Origin: DATEHG01 sp041691295
Lineage (GTDB): Bacteria > Gemmatimonadota > Gemmatimonadetes > Gemmatimonadales > GWC2-71-9
DNA length: 33,637 nucleotides
NCBI GenBank assembly: GCA_041691295.1
Contig: JBEPVA010000015.1
Coordinates: forward strand, 1 to 33,637
Reading direction: 5' to 3'
The position numbers and the translations under genes were made by a program. Shown piece by piece: positions 1-7,482 of the stretch; the first letter of the stretch is position 1, and every line of letters begins with the position of its first letter. The notes under the pieces were generated by a model. That model saw nothing but the letters and a program-made list of their open reading frames with translations, did no database searches and had not been told where the DNA came from.

Positions 1-110
1 CCCCCACCCCACACACTCACCCCCCCCCCCCCTCTTTTGGCGGGGGCCCCCACAAACTGGGCGGCGCCCGGGGGCGGGGGGGCCCCCCCGCTTCTCTCTC
101 CCCGACTCAG
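1..110. other. Low-quality contig end with adapter-like tail
   Basis: This stretch is made of long C and G homopolymers, unlike any other part of the window, and has no coding character. It ends at 96-110 with CTCCCCGACTCAG, which resembles the end of the 454/Ion Torrent A adapter (CTCCGACTCAG) with an expanded C run, the usual error type of those platforms. I read it as untrimmed, error-rich sequence and not as biology. The adapter match is from memory and was not searched. Confidence 0.6.
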
Positions 111-413
111 CGTTGGCCTGCCGCGCGGCATCGGAGTCGGCGGTGGAATTGAGTGCTAGTCCAACGTCTGGCCACTGACCCCGGTGTCACATCCTTGCCG
201 GTCCAATCCGATCTATCTGGTGGAGCTCACTCAACCTCGAGGCCGGGTCCAAGTTCAAGTAGGACCTGAAGGAGCAGTAGGAGGGCTGATACCCCGGGGC
301 GCTTCGCTCCACTGGCCTCACCTCCGACCCCTCTGCCCAATCGGGGAGGGGGGAATTGGCTCCCAGTGCGGTGGGGCGCCAGCGAAGTGTGGCTTCATGA
401 CGACTAATGACCA
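111..413. other. Leader region without a recognisable gene
   Basis: No credible gene is visible. Short ORFs on both strands (184-417 plus, 187-414 minus) mirror each other and have no domain signal. The stretch holds a 23-bp motif at 181-203 that recurs before the small gene at 1277, and a GGGGCGCTTCGCTCC tract near 296-310. The last 20 bases contain three near-repeats of ATGAC directly before the SDR start. Confidence 0.5.
181..203 (+). repeat. 23-bp direct repeat, copy 1
   Basis: The sequence CCGGTGTCACATC-CTT-GCCGGTC is repeated at 1200-1222 with only the central three bases changed (20 of 23 identical). Both copies are in the same orientation. Copy 2 lies 54 bases before a strongly initiated small gene, so it may be a promoter or operator element. 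No regulator is known. Confidence 0.5.
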
Positions 414-1184
414 ATGACCATTGTATTCATCACCGGTTCCGCTGACGGACTCGGCCTCCACGCTGCCCGTCGGCTGATCCAGGACGGGCACCAGGTCGTC
501 CTGCACGCCCGCAACCCTGCCCGCGCCCGCGATGCCATGAAGGCCGCCCCCGGCGCCCGCTCAGCCATCCACGGCGATCTTGGCAGCCTTGCAGAGATGA
601 CACGAGTGGCCGAGGAAGCGAATGCGATTGGGCGGTTCGACGCGGTGATTCACAATGCCGCGGTCGGCTTCAAGGAGCCGCGTCGGGAGACCGCCGACGG
701 GATCGAGCACGTGTTCGCCGTCAACACCCTCGCTCCGTACGTCCTCTCGGCGCTGATGACCAGGCCAGGGCGCCTGATCTATCTCAGTTCGGGACTCAAC
801 CAGAGTGGCCACGCCGAGCTGGCGGACCTCAACTGGAGCAGGCGCCGGTGGGATGGAATGCAGGCGTACTCCGACACCAAGCTGCACGATGTCATGCTGG
901 CGTTTGCCATTGCCAGGCGATGGAAGGATGTGCTGAGCAATTCGCTGGAGCCCGGCTGGGTCGCGACCAGGATGGGAGGGCCCGGCGCCCCGGACGATCT
1001 GGCCAAGGGGAGCGAAACCCAGGCGTGGCTGGCGGTGAGTGACGACAAGACGGCGATGGTGAGCGGGCAGTACTTCTTTCACAAGGAGATTCGCGGCTTC
1101 AACTCAGTTGCCCGGGATGCTGGGCTGCAGGATCGGTTGCTGGCGGAGTGTGAGCGGATGTCGGGGGTCGAGCTGCTGAGCTGA
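414..1184 (+). CDS. SDR-family NAD(P)-dependent oxidoreductase
   Basis: This 256-residue protein has the length and motifs of a classical short-chain dehydrogenase/reductase. The dinucleotide-binding motif TGSADGLG is at residues 7-14, an NNAG-like motif (HNAAVG) is near residue 80, the catalytic serine lies in YLSSG near residue 125, and the YxxxK pair is Y152/K156 in YSDTK. All catalytic residues are therefore present. The closest general type is the Rossmann-fold enzymes that reduce or oxidise small alcohols or ketones; the substrate cannot be told. The start at 414 places the glycine motif at the usual distance from the N-terminus, but no good ribosome binding site is visible. The gene stands alone. 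Confidence 0.9.
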   Translation: MTIVFITGSADGLGLHAARRLIQDGHQVVLHARNPARARDAMKAAPGARSAIHGDLGSLAEMTRVAEEANAIGRFDAVIHNAAVGFKEPRRETADGIEHVFAVNTLAPYVLSALMTRPGRLIYLSSGLNQSGHAELADLNWSRRRWDGMQAYSDTKLHDVMLAFAIARRWKDVLSNSLEPGWVATRMGGPGAPDDLAKGSETQAWLAVSDDKTAMVSGQYFFHKEIRGFNSVARDAGLQDRLLAECERMSGVELLS

Positions 1185-1199
1185 GAACTGGGGGCGCCG

Positions 1200-1222
1200 C
1201 CGGTGTCACATCAGGGCCGGTC
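1200..1222 (+). repeat. 23-bp direct repeat, copy 2
   Basis: Second copy of the element at 181-203, differing only in the three central bases. It begins 15 bases after the SDR stop codon and ends 54 bases before the start of the Hcp-like small gene, where a promoter or operator would be expected. Confidence 0.5.
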
Positions 1223-1276
1223 ACCGCGATATCCATTCAGGTACCCAGATTGATTTCCCCATAGCAGGAGGCCGCC

Positions 1277-1441
1277 ATGGCCGCGAAAGCCAGCAAGAAG
1301 ATTGAGTCCAGGTCCAAATCGGTACGCGATTTGCCCCTCAAGGCCGCTCATGCGACCAGCGTGAAGGGTGGCAAGGCGCCCAAGGTAGTGAAATCCTGCG
1401 CCACCGGCGTGCACCTCAAGGAAGTGACGATCACCGGATGA
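1277..1441 (+). CDS. Small Hcp-like protein with double-glycine motif (54 aa)
   Basis: A 54-codon ORF starts with ATG at 1277, five bases after a perfect AGGAGG (1266-1271), the best ribosome binding site in this part of the window. The N-terminal third is Lys/Ser-rich (MAAKASKKIESRSK), then comes DLPLKAAHATSVKGG, which looks like the leader of a double-glycine-type peptide. The last 20 residues (APKVVKSCATGVHLKEVTI) resemble the segment around the CATGxHIKxATL motif of type VI secretion Hcp tube proteins, but the rest of an Hcp domain is missing. It could be a short exported peptide, an Hcp remnant, or a member of an unnamed small-protein family. The domain resemblance is from memory. The gene stands alone and is followed by a GA-rich repeat array. 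Confidence 0.6.
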   Translation: MAAKASKKIESRSKSVRDLPLKAAHATSVKGGKAPKVVKSCATGVHLKEVTITG

Positions 1442-1450
1442 GGAGCAGCG

Positions 1451-1503
1451 GTGACAGGTAACCAGAGAGGTGAGAGGTGACAGATAAGAGGTGAGACGGA
1501 ACA
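1451..1503 (+). repeat. GA-rich tandem array after the small Hcp-like gene
   Basis: Imperfect repeats of a unit close to GAGAGGTGA begin about 10 bases after the stop codon at 1441. The array is purine-rich on the coding strand. It belongs to the group of post-stop arrays seen throughout this window. Confidence 0.6.
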
Positions 1504-1622
1504 ACACCAGACACCGAGCCCAACCCAAGCTCCCAACCCTACTAGGACGAGACCGGACTAAGGGCTGAAGGGGCTAGATCCACCTCGTCTGCGCAATCGG
1601 CGTTCCTGGAAACCTGAATCCG

Positions 1623-2774
1623 CTAGAGGTAACTGAGCCACCAATCGCTCCGCCGCTGTTTGACCCCCGCATACCAGCGCGACAATGGATACATCATGAG
1701 CACGACGGCCACCCAGAGCAGGTAAACGACCGGCAACCCGTAACCCCAGTCTGGTGGCGGGCTGAATGGATAGTGGCCAAGGTCCGGCGACTCGAACATC
1801 CAGTGGGCCGAGCCGTAGCGGACCAGACAGAAGATCACGGCCAGGAAGTGGAGCAGGGTAAAGTGAACGATATAGTAGAACATCGGGACTTTGCCGAACA
1901 CCAGCGCGGGGCGCAGCCAGGTGGGTGTTCCGCGATCCAGGGCCGCGAGCACGAGCAGGGCCGGCCCCAGCGTCATCAGCAGGAAGGAAAGCGAGGGCGG
2001 ATACTTGTTGACGTTAAGGAACGAGAGCGCGGTGTAGAGCTGGTCGCGTCCCGGCTCCCACGGATTGGGGTCGCCGTAGACGTTGATCCCGCGGATCAGC
2101 AGGAAGCCGACCGAAAGGGCTGTGCCGAGCCGCAGCAGGAAGGTCCGCCGCCTGGTTGCCTCCCAGTGATAGATCCGACCCAGGGAAAACCCCAATGCCG
2201 TCACCCCGATCCACGGAATCAGCGGGTAGGCTACGAACACCACCCGCTCGCCATTGAGCACGAAGCCGGGCCGATGGAGGATGGACCAGATCGGTGAGTC
2301 CCACTGCACGCCGTCCAGCATATTGTGCCCCGCCACCAGGACGACCCCCAGGGTCGTGATGACGCTGACCGGCAGCCGGCTCAGCACCGATAGCGCGATC
2401 ATGGCCCACCCCAGTGCCCAGATCACGAGCAGCAGGGTGACCCGGAAGTCGAAGTTGAACTGGTAGGAGACGCAGCGCAGCACCACGAGCTCGAGGAAGA
2501 TCAGCCACACCCCTCGAGTGGCCAGGAATCGCGACAGCTCCGCCGGCGATTTCCGGCCCAGTGACAGGGCCGCCCCGGTGCCAGTCAGCAGGAAGAAAAC
2601 TGGAGCGCAGAAAAAGGTGATCCAGCGGGTGAGGAACAGCCCCGGCGAAGCAGTCGCGAGATCGATCGGGTTCTGGCCCGGAATGCCGAAAAAATCACGG
2701 GTGTGGTCGAGGGCCATCACGATCATGATGACGCCCCGCAGCAGGTCGACCGATTCGATTCGCGGGCGGGCCAT
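1623..2774 (-). CDS. DUF1624 / HGSNAT-like polytopic membrane protein
   Basis: This 383-residue membrane protein begins with RIESVDLLRGVIMIVMALDH, the typical opening of DUF1624 proteins related to heparan-alpha-glucosaminide N-acetyltransferase (acyltransferase/YeiB superfamily). The DLLRG and DHTRDFF motifs of the first helix are present, followed by roughly ten hydrophobic segments. The family is thought to move acetyl groups across the membrane onto a sugar; the substrate here is unknown. I chose the ATG at 2774 because GGAGG precedes it by about eight bases and the family N-terminus starts there; the upstream 38 in-frame codons look non-coding. It has no obvious operon partner. Confidence 0.85.
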   Translation of the reverse strand: MARPRIESVDLLRGVIMIVMALDHTRDFFGIPGQNPIDLATASPGLFLTRWITFFCAPVFFLLTGTGAALSLGRKSPAELSRFLATRGVWLIFLELVVLRCVSYQFNFDFRVTLLLVIWALGWAMIALSVLSRLPVSVITTLGVVLVAGHNMLDGVQWDSPIWSILHRPGFVLNGERVVFVAYPLIPWIGVTALGFSLGRIYHWEATRRRTFLLRLGTALSVGFLLIRGINVYGDPNPWEPGRDQLYTALSFLNVNKYPPSLSFLLMTLGPALLVLAALDRGTPTWLRPALVFGKVPMFYYIVHFTLLHFLAVIFCLVRYGSAHWMFESPDLGHYPFSPPPDWGYGLPVVYLLWVAVVLMMYPLSRWYAGVKQRRSDWWLSYL

Positions 2775-2893
2775 TGGGGAAGCCTCCGGGTGTGTGGAGT
2801 CGCTCCTCTCAGTGTAGCGGCTTCCCTCCCTTTGTCCTGTCAGGATCTGGACCGCCTGCCCTGACATGGTTCTGACCTTCGGGCCCACTCGGC

Positions 2894-2931
2894 CGCCCTG
2901 TCCGTCCTGTTGGTCTTGTCCGTCCGGTTCC
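2894..2931 (-). repeat. GGACGGACA-type array directly after DUF6624 gene stop
   Basis: On the coding strand the TAG stop is followed directly by GGAACCGGACGGACAAGACC and further GGACGGACA units. The same unit type appears after the PD40 gene, and in reverse orientation inside the DUF6067 gene (28166-28206) and at 30241-30319. Confidence 0.55.
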
Positions 2932-3552
2932 CTAGTGCTTTCCCGAACTCGTCACCATCGAATCCAGGATCTGCATGTACACCGCCAGCGGTGGCAGCCC
3001 CATCGAGGCCCGCCGTTCGTCCACGTGGGCCGAATCCTCGATCGGGTCGACGATCGGGGTCCGTCCGGTAAAGGTGGTCTGGGTGCCGTAGACCTGGGGG
3101 CGGTGCTGCGCCTTGGCGACGCGGTCGGTCAGCAGCGCCACGCTCTGTCCATCGAGTTCCCCGTCGAGATGGGCCGCCTTCAGCTGAGGCAGCATTGCGG
3201 CCTGCCACTCTGGATCCCGATCCGCGTGCTGCACGATCAGGAAGACCGCCTCGATGCCCACTGAATCGAGCACGGCACGACGGGGCCAGCCGTGGGCCAG
3301 CAGGATCGGCCGGAGCCAGGCCTGGTTGGACGAGTCCACGCTGGTCATGGCCAGGATGCTGGGCAGCGACGGTTTCCCGGTCGCGCTGATGGTGGCAAGG
3401 AAGGTGTCTCGTGCCGCCTGCTCGCGGACCAGGCGCGCCATCAGCTCCTGGCGCATCGCTGGACTCCAGGACCACGGGGCAGATACGGGCGCTGGCTTGC
3501 AGCCGATGAGGACAACCGAAGCGAGCAGCGCCAGCGAACTGGAAAAGCGCAT
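2932..3552 (-). CDS. DUF6624-type lipoprotein
   Basis: A 206-residue predicted lipoprotein. The signal peptide MRFSSSLALLASVVLIGC has a lipobox (LIGC) with cysteine 18 as the lipidation site, so it should be membrane-anchored on the periplasmic side. The mature part contains RQELMARLVREQAARDTF, then HGWPRRAVLDSVG, VQHADRDPEW and LLTDRVAKAQHRPQVYGTQ, which is the arrangement I associate with DUF6624. Biochemical function is unknown. The start at 3552 is set by the signal peptide; the 56 in-frame codons upstream are discarded. It is the last gene of a minus-strand set, 40 bases after the M50 protease gene. Confidence 0.8.
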   Translation of the reverse strand: MRFSSSLALLASVVLIGCKPAPVSAPWSWSPAMRQELMARLVREQAARDTFLATISATGKPSLPSILAMTSVDSSNQAWLRPILLAHGWPRRAVLDSVGIEAVFLIVQHADRDPEWQAAMLPQLKAAHLDGELDGQSVALLTDRVAKAQHRPQVYGTQTTFTGRTPIVDPIEDSAHVDERRASMGLPPLAVYMQILDSMVTSSGKH

Positions 3553-3592
3553 CAGTAGGATTCTCTGAGGGTAGGAAGTCCGGCTACGACAA

Positions 3593-4609
3593 TCAGCCGG
3601 TGGTATCGACCAGAATCCCCGCCAGCCAGGACAGGACTCCGACCAGGGCGATGTAGCTGACGAACGACAGCGTGTCTCCGGTCCGGGTCTGTTTCTTTGA
3701 CAGCGCCTGGTATGCCGCACCGATTCCGAGCAGGATCAGCATCCCCTGCGAGGTGACGGCCCAGCATGCTCCGATCGCGGCGGCGGCCACCCAGCGCTGC
3801 GGCCGGGTGAGCGCCTTGAATCCATGACCGCCATCGAGCTGCCAGATCGGAATCAGGTTGAACAGGTTGATGAAGCCGCCCATCTTGGCGATCGCAGCCC
3901 AGCTGTGGTCCCCGGTGATCCGGAACATGCTGTAGCACGCGAGCGCGGCACCGAGTCCCCATAAGGGGCCAGCCAGCCCAACCCTGGCTTCCTGCCGCGG
4001 ATCGGTAATCGCCTGTCGGTAGCGGATCAGGGCGCCGAACCCCGGGATGAACATCGGGGCAGTGGTCTTCATCCCGTAGCGGTGAAAGGCCGCCATGTGG
4101 CCCATCTCGTGGATGTAGATCGAGAGCACCAGCCCCAGGGCAAACTTCCATCCCCACAATTCCCAATAGACTCCGAAATAGACCAGCATCGAGAGCAGTG
4201 TGGTGATCTTGGTGAGGCCGAGCAGCAGCAGCTTGATCTTGGAGAGGAGAAAGATGCCGCCAGCGACGATGGCGCTCCAGATCCGCCGATGAACCGGCCG
4301 CTCATTCTTGACCTGCCCTTCCTTGCCCACCGCATCGACTCGGCGACCGAGTTCGGCGATCCGGTCCGCCACCGCCTGGTACTGGGACGAATTGATCGGC
4401 AGCAGCTCGAGCGCCTCGCGCCAGTGGGCCAGCCCGGCGGACAGGTTGCCTGCCGCCACCTCCGCTTCAGCCTGGGTGGCCAGCTCGCCGAGTCGGGTGC
4501 CGTGGACCAGCACATGACATGAGGGACAGCTGGTGAGCGAGGGGGCGAGCTCGGTGCCGCACTGGGGGCAGAGCGTGGCGCTCGGCAGCGCGGTGCTTCC
4601 AGCCGTCAC
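3593..4609 (-). CDS. M50 site-2-type metalloprotease with zinc ribbon
   Basis: This 338-residue protein combines an N-terminal zinc ribbon (CPQCGTELAPSLTSCPSC, about residues 14-31), a short TPR-like helical segment (about 35-105), and a membrane-embedded M50 peptidase domain. The zinc-binding HEMGH motif is at residues 167-171 and the second motif NLIPIWQLDGG follows with aspartate near residue 259, so the active site is complete. Site-2 proteases cut substrates within the membrane, often for signalling. The start is the GTG at 4609, which overlaps the stop of the upstream gene by four bases (GTGA) and indicates translational coupling. Upstream in-frame codons lie inside the previous gene. 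The soluble zinc ribbon suggests partner binding, but the substrate is unknown. Confidence 0.88.
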   Translation of the reverse strand: MTAGSTALPSATLCPQCGTELAPSLTSCPSCHVLVHGTRLGELATQAEAEVAAGNLSAGLAHWREALELLPINSSQYQAVADRIAELGRRVDAVGKEGQVKNERPVHRRIWSAIVAGGIFLLSKIKLLLLGLTKITTLLSMLVYFGVYWELWGWKFALGLVLSIYIHEMGHMAAFHRYGMKTTAPMFIPGFGALIRYRQAITDPRQEARVGLAGPLWGLGAALACYSMFRITGDHSWAAIAKMGGFINLFNLIPIWQLDGGHGFKALTRPQRWVAAAAIGACWAVTSQGMLILLGIGAAYQALSKKQTRTGDTLSFVSYIALVGVLSWLAGILVDTTG

Positions 4610-5367
4610 TCCGACTCTCCAGTCGGGGTAGCGGCGGCAGCCACCTTGAACGGACCAGTGAAGACCAGCTCGGTCTTCTTGGTCATTCGCCACGCCTGCA
4701 ACAGGCCGAAGCCAAGGATCATCAACCCGAGGATGCCGCCAGGCATGTCCTCGATGTTGACGAGAATCGGCAGCACCAGCACGAGTCCAAGCGCCAGCGC
4801 AATCTCACCCAGCACCTTGATTCCGCTCGTCGGCGGCGTGGCGGCCGCGGTCGTCGAGTCCGTCGTTGATCTGGTCGAGGCTGTCGAGTTCGCGGAGGGA
4901 CGGTCGTTCTTGATGCTCGTGACCAGCATCGGGATGTAGGTCGAGGTCATCGCCAGATAGGTCAAGGCCACCGCCAGGATCTGGTAGCGCCGCCCGCCCA
5001 CTCCGCCGGTCGCCTTCTGGATAGCCCGGCCCACCATCCAGCCGACCGCGATCGCGATCAGGCCGATCTCGAGTCCGGTGGCCTCCCGGACTGCGTAATA
5101 CAGGACGGCACCGGCAATCGCCGCGCCCAGACCGAACAGCACCGCACGACTGAAGGGCCCGGTCCCGCGGCCCGCCATGTCGCGTTTGGAGAAGTGATCC
5201 TGACAATCGGAGCAGACCAGCTGCCCGTGGGTTTCATAGTACATGCTGGTGATCGGTGTCCGGCAGCGGGCGCAGACCGGCACGGCCGCAGTCGCGCCTG
5301 CGGCCAGCTGGACCCGGTCGAAGGTGAGCGGGGCCGACGGATCAGCTGGTGTGGCTGGCTCGGTCAT
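4606..5367 (-). CDS. Zinc-ribbon multi-pass membrane protein
   Basis: A 253-residue protein with a LIM/ribbon-like module near the N-terminus (CARCRTPITSMYYETHGQLVC then CSDC reading, about residues 32-56), then two hydrophobic segments (about 76-115), another near 130-150, a low-complexity Ser/Thr/Ala linker (about 155-180) and two further hydrophobic segments. No enzyme motif is visible. It is the first gene of a coupled pair with the M50 protease and both carry zinc ribbons, which suggests that they act together. GGAG precedes the ATG by six bases, directly after a hairpin at 5379-5396. Confidence 0.75.
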   Translation of the reverse strand: MTEPATPADPSAPLTFDRVQLAAGATAAVPVCARCRTPITSMYYETHGQLVCSDCQDHFSKRDMAGRGTGPFSRAVLFGLGAAIAGAVLYYAVREATGLEIGLIAIAVGWMVGRAIQKATGGVGGRRYQILAVALTYLAMTSTYIPMLVTSIKNDRPSANSTASTRSTTDSTTAAATPPTSGIKVLGEIALALGLVLVLPILVNIEDMPGGILGLMILGFGLLQAWRMTKKTELVFTGPFKVAAAATPTGESE

Positions 5368-5378
5368 GACAGCTCCAT

Positions 5379-5396
5379 GGCAGACGCCGGTCTGCC
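5379..5396 (-). promoter_or_regulatory. Perfect hairpin abutting the ribosome binding site
   Basis: GGCAGAC-GCCG-GTCTGCC forms a seven-base stem with a four-base loop. On the minus strand it ends immediately before the GGAG ribosome binding site of the zinc-ribbon membrane protein gene (ATG at 5367). In the transcript it could control access of the ribosome, or it could be an operator. Inference only. Confidence 0.4.
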
Positions 5397-5548
5397 GGGC
5401 GGCGGTTCATTTCTGAGTGGGAGTGGGTGAGGCCGTTGGCGCGATGGCCTCGGCTGGCGGAGTTCAAAGGTGGAGAGTTCCCGGGAGCGCGGATGAGATT
5501 CAGGAGTACGACTCAGGAATGTATGCCTCGACGCGCTCGGGACAATGC

Positions 5549-5577
5549 GTGAACCGGGAACCGTGAACCGTGAACCC
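5549..5577 (-). repeat. GGTTCAC tandem array downstream of DUF4440 gene
   Basis: On the coding strand of the gene ending at 5606 there are repeats of GGTTCACGGTTCACGGTTCC starting about 28 bases after the stop codon. No gene lies between 5397 and 5605; the remainder of that gap shows nothing else I can interpret. Confidence 0.5.
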
Positions 5578-5605
5578 TTCACGCGGAACCGGTTGCATCT
5601 CAGGC

Positions 5606-6103
5606 TCACTTGGGTAACAGATCCCCAACCCCGAGGTCGCGCCTGATCCGCCACTTCCCATCCACGCCCCGCTGCCAGAAGGTGATGTACTTGAACCGGG
5701 CGCTCCTCGGCGCGGCATTCACTGAATCGCGATTGCGCCGGGTCAGTGTGACGTGCCCCGATTCCCAGGCCAGCCCGCCCGACTCCTCGAGGCTGACGAT
5801 CACGGTCTCGATCTTGAGAATGGTGTCCTTCCGGGCCGCAAAGCCATGGGCCAGGTCGGCTACCATCGCGTCCCGGCCGACCAAGTCGGTCGTGTCCGCC
5901 TGCATGCTGACCATGTCGTCGACGTAGAGCGCCCGCATGGCGGCGCTGTCTCCCGCGATGTCGGCCCGGGACCAGGCCTCGTCACCGGCCTGGATGGCAG
6001 CCCGAATTTCGGGACTGGCGCCGTTGGGTGTCATGGATTCAGGCGCCTTCTGGCAGGCCACGAAACAGGGCAGCAGCAGCGCGAGAATGAAGATCCGGTT
6101 CAT
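5606..6103 (-). CDS. DUF4440 / SnoaL-like lipoprotein
   Basis: A 165-residue predicted lipoprotein with signal sequence MNRIFILALLLPCFVAC (lipobox FVAC). The mature part has the NTF2-like pattern of DUF4440: a first helix AIQAGDEAWSRADIAGD followed by ALYVDDMVSMQADTTDLVGR, then strands ending in FKYITFWQRG-GKWRIRRDLGV. Such domains bind small molecules or act as non-catalytic subunits; the function here is not known. The ATG at 6103 is preceded by GGAG and matches the signal peptide; 19 upstream in-frame codons are rejected. It is probably transcribed with or just after the DUF4199 gene, 89 bases upstream. Confidence 0.85.
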   Translation of the reverse strand: MNRIFILALLLPCFVACQKAPESMTPNGASPEIRAAIQAGDEAWSRADIAGDSAAMRALYVDDMVSMQADTTDLVGRDAMVADLAHGFAARKDTILKIETVIVSLEESGGLAWESGHVTLTRRNRDSVNAAPRSARFKYITFWQRGVDGKWRIRRDLGVGDLLPK

Positions 6104-6192
6104 GGCATCTCCGCAATGGTTGGGGTCTGCTCCAGACGTTTCAGCCCGGGCAGCGACCACATCACGCGGTGGATTGCTCCCCCAACCTGGCC

Positions 6193-6696
6193 TCAGCGGC
6201 CTGACCGGGAGGTCCGCAGGAAGATTCCACAGACCGCGGACAGGACGGTGCCGAACACGGTGAGCCGAACCAGATTCGGCACTGCGATGGCGGGCGCGGA
6301 GAGAGTCGCGCGCAAGGCGCGGAGCGCCTCGGGCGTCTGCTCGACCGCCGGGCGGCGCTCTGCCATGGCCCGGGCAAAGTCATCGAGAAAGTGAGGATAG
6401 AAGAAGTCGATGGAGAGGAAGTTGTAGATCGCGTATACTATGCCGGTCGAAAGGCTGATCACGGCCCCGATGAGCAGCGCCTGCCGGTAGGTAGCCGCCC
6501 CAGCCAGCCGATGGGCGGTATACCAGCCAACTCCAATCACGATGCAGAGCAGCAGCACCACCACACTGATCAGCATGCTCCATGGGGCGAAGTACACACC
6601 GCCGAGGTACATCGCCACCCCTGCGGCCACCTGCGCCAGCCCGGCGAGAATCCCAACCAGGACCAGTCGCCTCACATCCCAGCCACCTGACGCCAT
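6193..6696 (-). CDS. DUF4199-type four-helix membrane protein
   Basis: This 167-residue protein has four hydrophobic segments (about residues 9-30, 36-57, 70-92 and 142-160) and the pattern of DUF4199: a YRQALLIGAVISLSTGIVYAIYNFLSIDFFYPHFLDD core with an extramembrane helix before the last segment. The function of the family is unknown. GGAG lies six bases before the ATG at 6696. A candidate terminator upstream (6746-6764) suggests that it begins its own transcript. Confidence 0.8.
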   Translation of the reverse strand: MASGGWDVRRLVLVGILAGLAQVAAGVAMYLGGVYFAPWSMLISVVVLLLCIVIGVGWYTAHRLAGAATYRQALLIGAVISLSTGIVYAIYNFLSIDFFYPHFLDDFARAMAERRPAVEQTPEALRALRATLSAPAIAVPNLVRLTVFGTVLSAVCGIFLRTSRSGR

Positions 6697-6745
6697 GTCG
6701 GACTCCGTTTCATTGCACCGCGGTAACCACCACCATCGGAGGAAA

Positions 6746-6764
6746 GGCGCTCCATCTTAGCGCC
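6746..6764 (-). terminator. Weak intrinsic terminator candidate after the GNAT gene
   Basis: On the minus strand GGCGCT-aagatgg-AGCGCC forms a six-base perfect stem followed by TTTCC. It lies 77 bases beyond the stop of the GNAT gene and before the DUF4199 gene. The T-run is short, so termination may be weak. Confidence 0.4.
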
Positions 6765-6840
6765 TGCGGCTAACATCCCGGTGGCAGCTGCATTACAGGT
6801 CGGTTACAGCCGGGCAATCATGCATCTCCGCGGCGGCGGC

Positions 6841-7437
6841 TCATCGTATCGACCCTGGAGAATCGGGAAGCCCTGCTGCGAGGGCCCGGCCGAAGGCTGG
6901 AGTTCCAATCAACTCGGGCAGCGGAACCACCGGCGACGGCGGAATGGGATGTTTCCCCAGCGACCGGTGGTACCAGCGCGAGCTGACCCACTGGTCATGT
7001 TTGAACGCCACCTCCCGATACTCGGCCACCAGTTCGAATCCCATCGCCAGGTGAAAGGCGGTGCTGGCCGGGTTGCCCTCAACGATGCCGGCGTAGACGT
7101 TCTGGTATCCCTGCAGGCGCAGTAGCTCGAACAGGCTGGTGTACAGCGCCCGACCAGTTCCTTGGCGCGGAGCCAGCGAGTCAGTGTAGATCGTGCATTC
7201 GGCCGACCAGGCATACCCCGGCCGAGTGCGGTGGGGGCCGGCGTAGGTAAACCCGATGACCCGGTCGGTCTCGGCCACCAGCCAGGGAAATCGGCGACTG
7301 GTCTCGGTGATTCGGCGGGCCATCTCCTCGCCGCTCGGTGGATCGAGCTCCACCGAGATCGTGCTGCCCAGCACCGCGGGACGGTAGATCTCGGCCACGC
7401 GCGGGCCATCGGTCGGAACTGCCAGTCGGATTTGCAT
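6841..7437 (-). CDS. GNAT N-acetyltransferase, phosphinothricin-acetyltransferase-like
   Basis: A 198-residue protein with the Pat/Bar subfamily layout: IRLAVPTDGPRVAEIYRPAV at the start, WLVAETDRVIGFTYAG, the region SAECTIYTDSLAPRQGTGRA that supplies the acetyl-CoA pyrophosphate loop (RQGTGRA in place of R/Q-x-x-G-x-G/A), and NPASTAFHLAMGFE before the last strands. It should transfer acetyl from acetyl-CoA to a primary amine. The real substrate may be an amino acid analogue such as methionine sulfone. It stands alone. The ribosome binding site is poor. Confidence 0.85.
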   Translation of the reverse strand: MQIRLAVPTDGPRVAEIYRPAVLGSTISVELDPPSGEEMARRITETSRRFPWLVAETDRVIGFTYAGPHRTRPGYAWSAECTIYTDSLAPRQGTGRALYTSLFELLRLQGYQNVYAGIVEGNPASTAFHLAMGFELVAEYREVAFKHDQWVSSRWYHRSLGKHPIPPSPVVPLPELIGTPAFGRALAAGLPDSPGSIR

Positions 7438-7482
7438 GGCGGGAATGATAAAACCGGAGGGCAGCTTCCGGCCGAATCCCCG

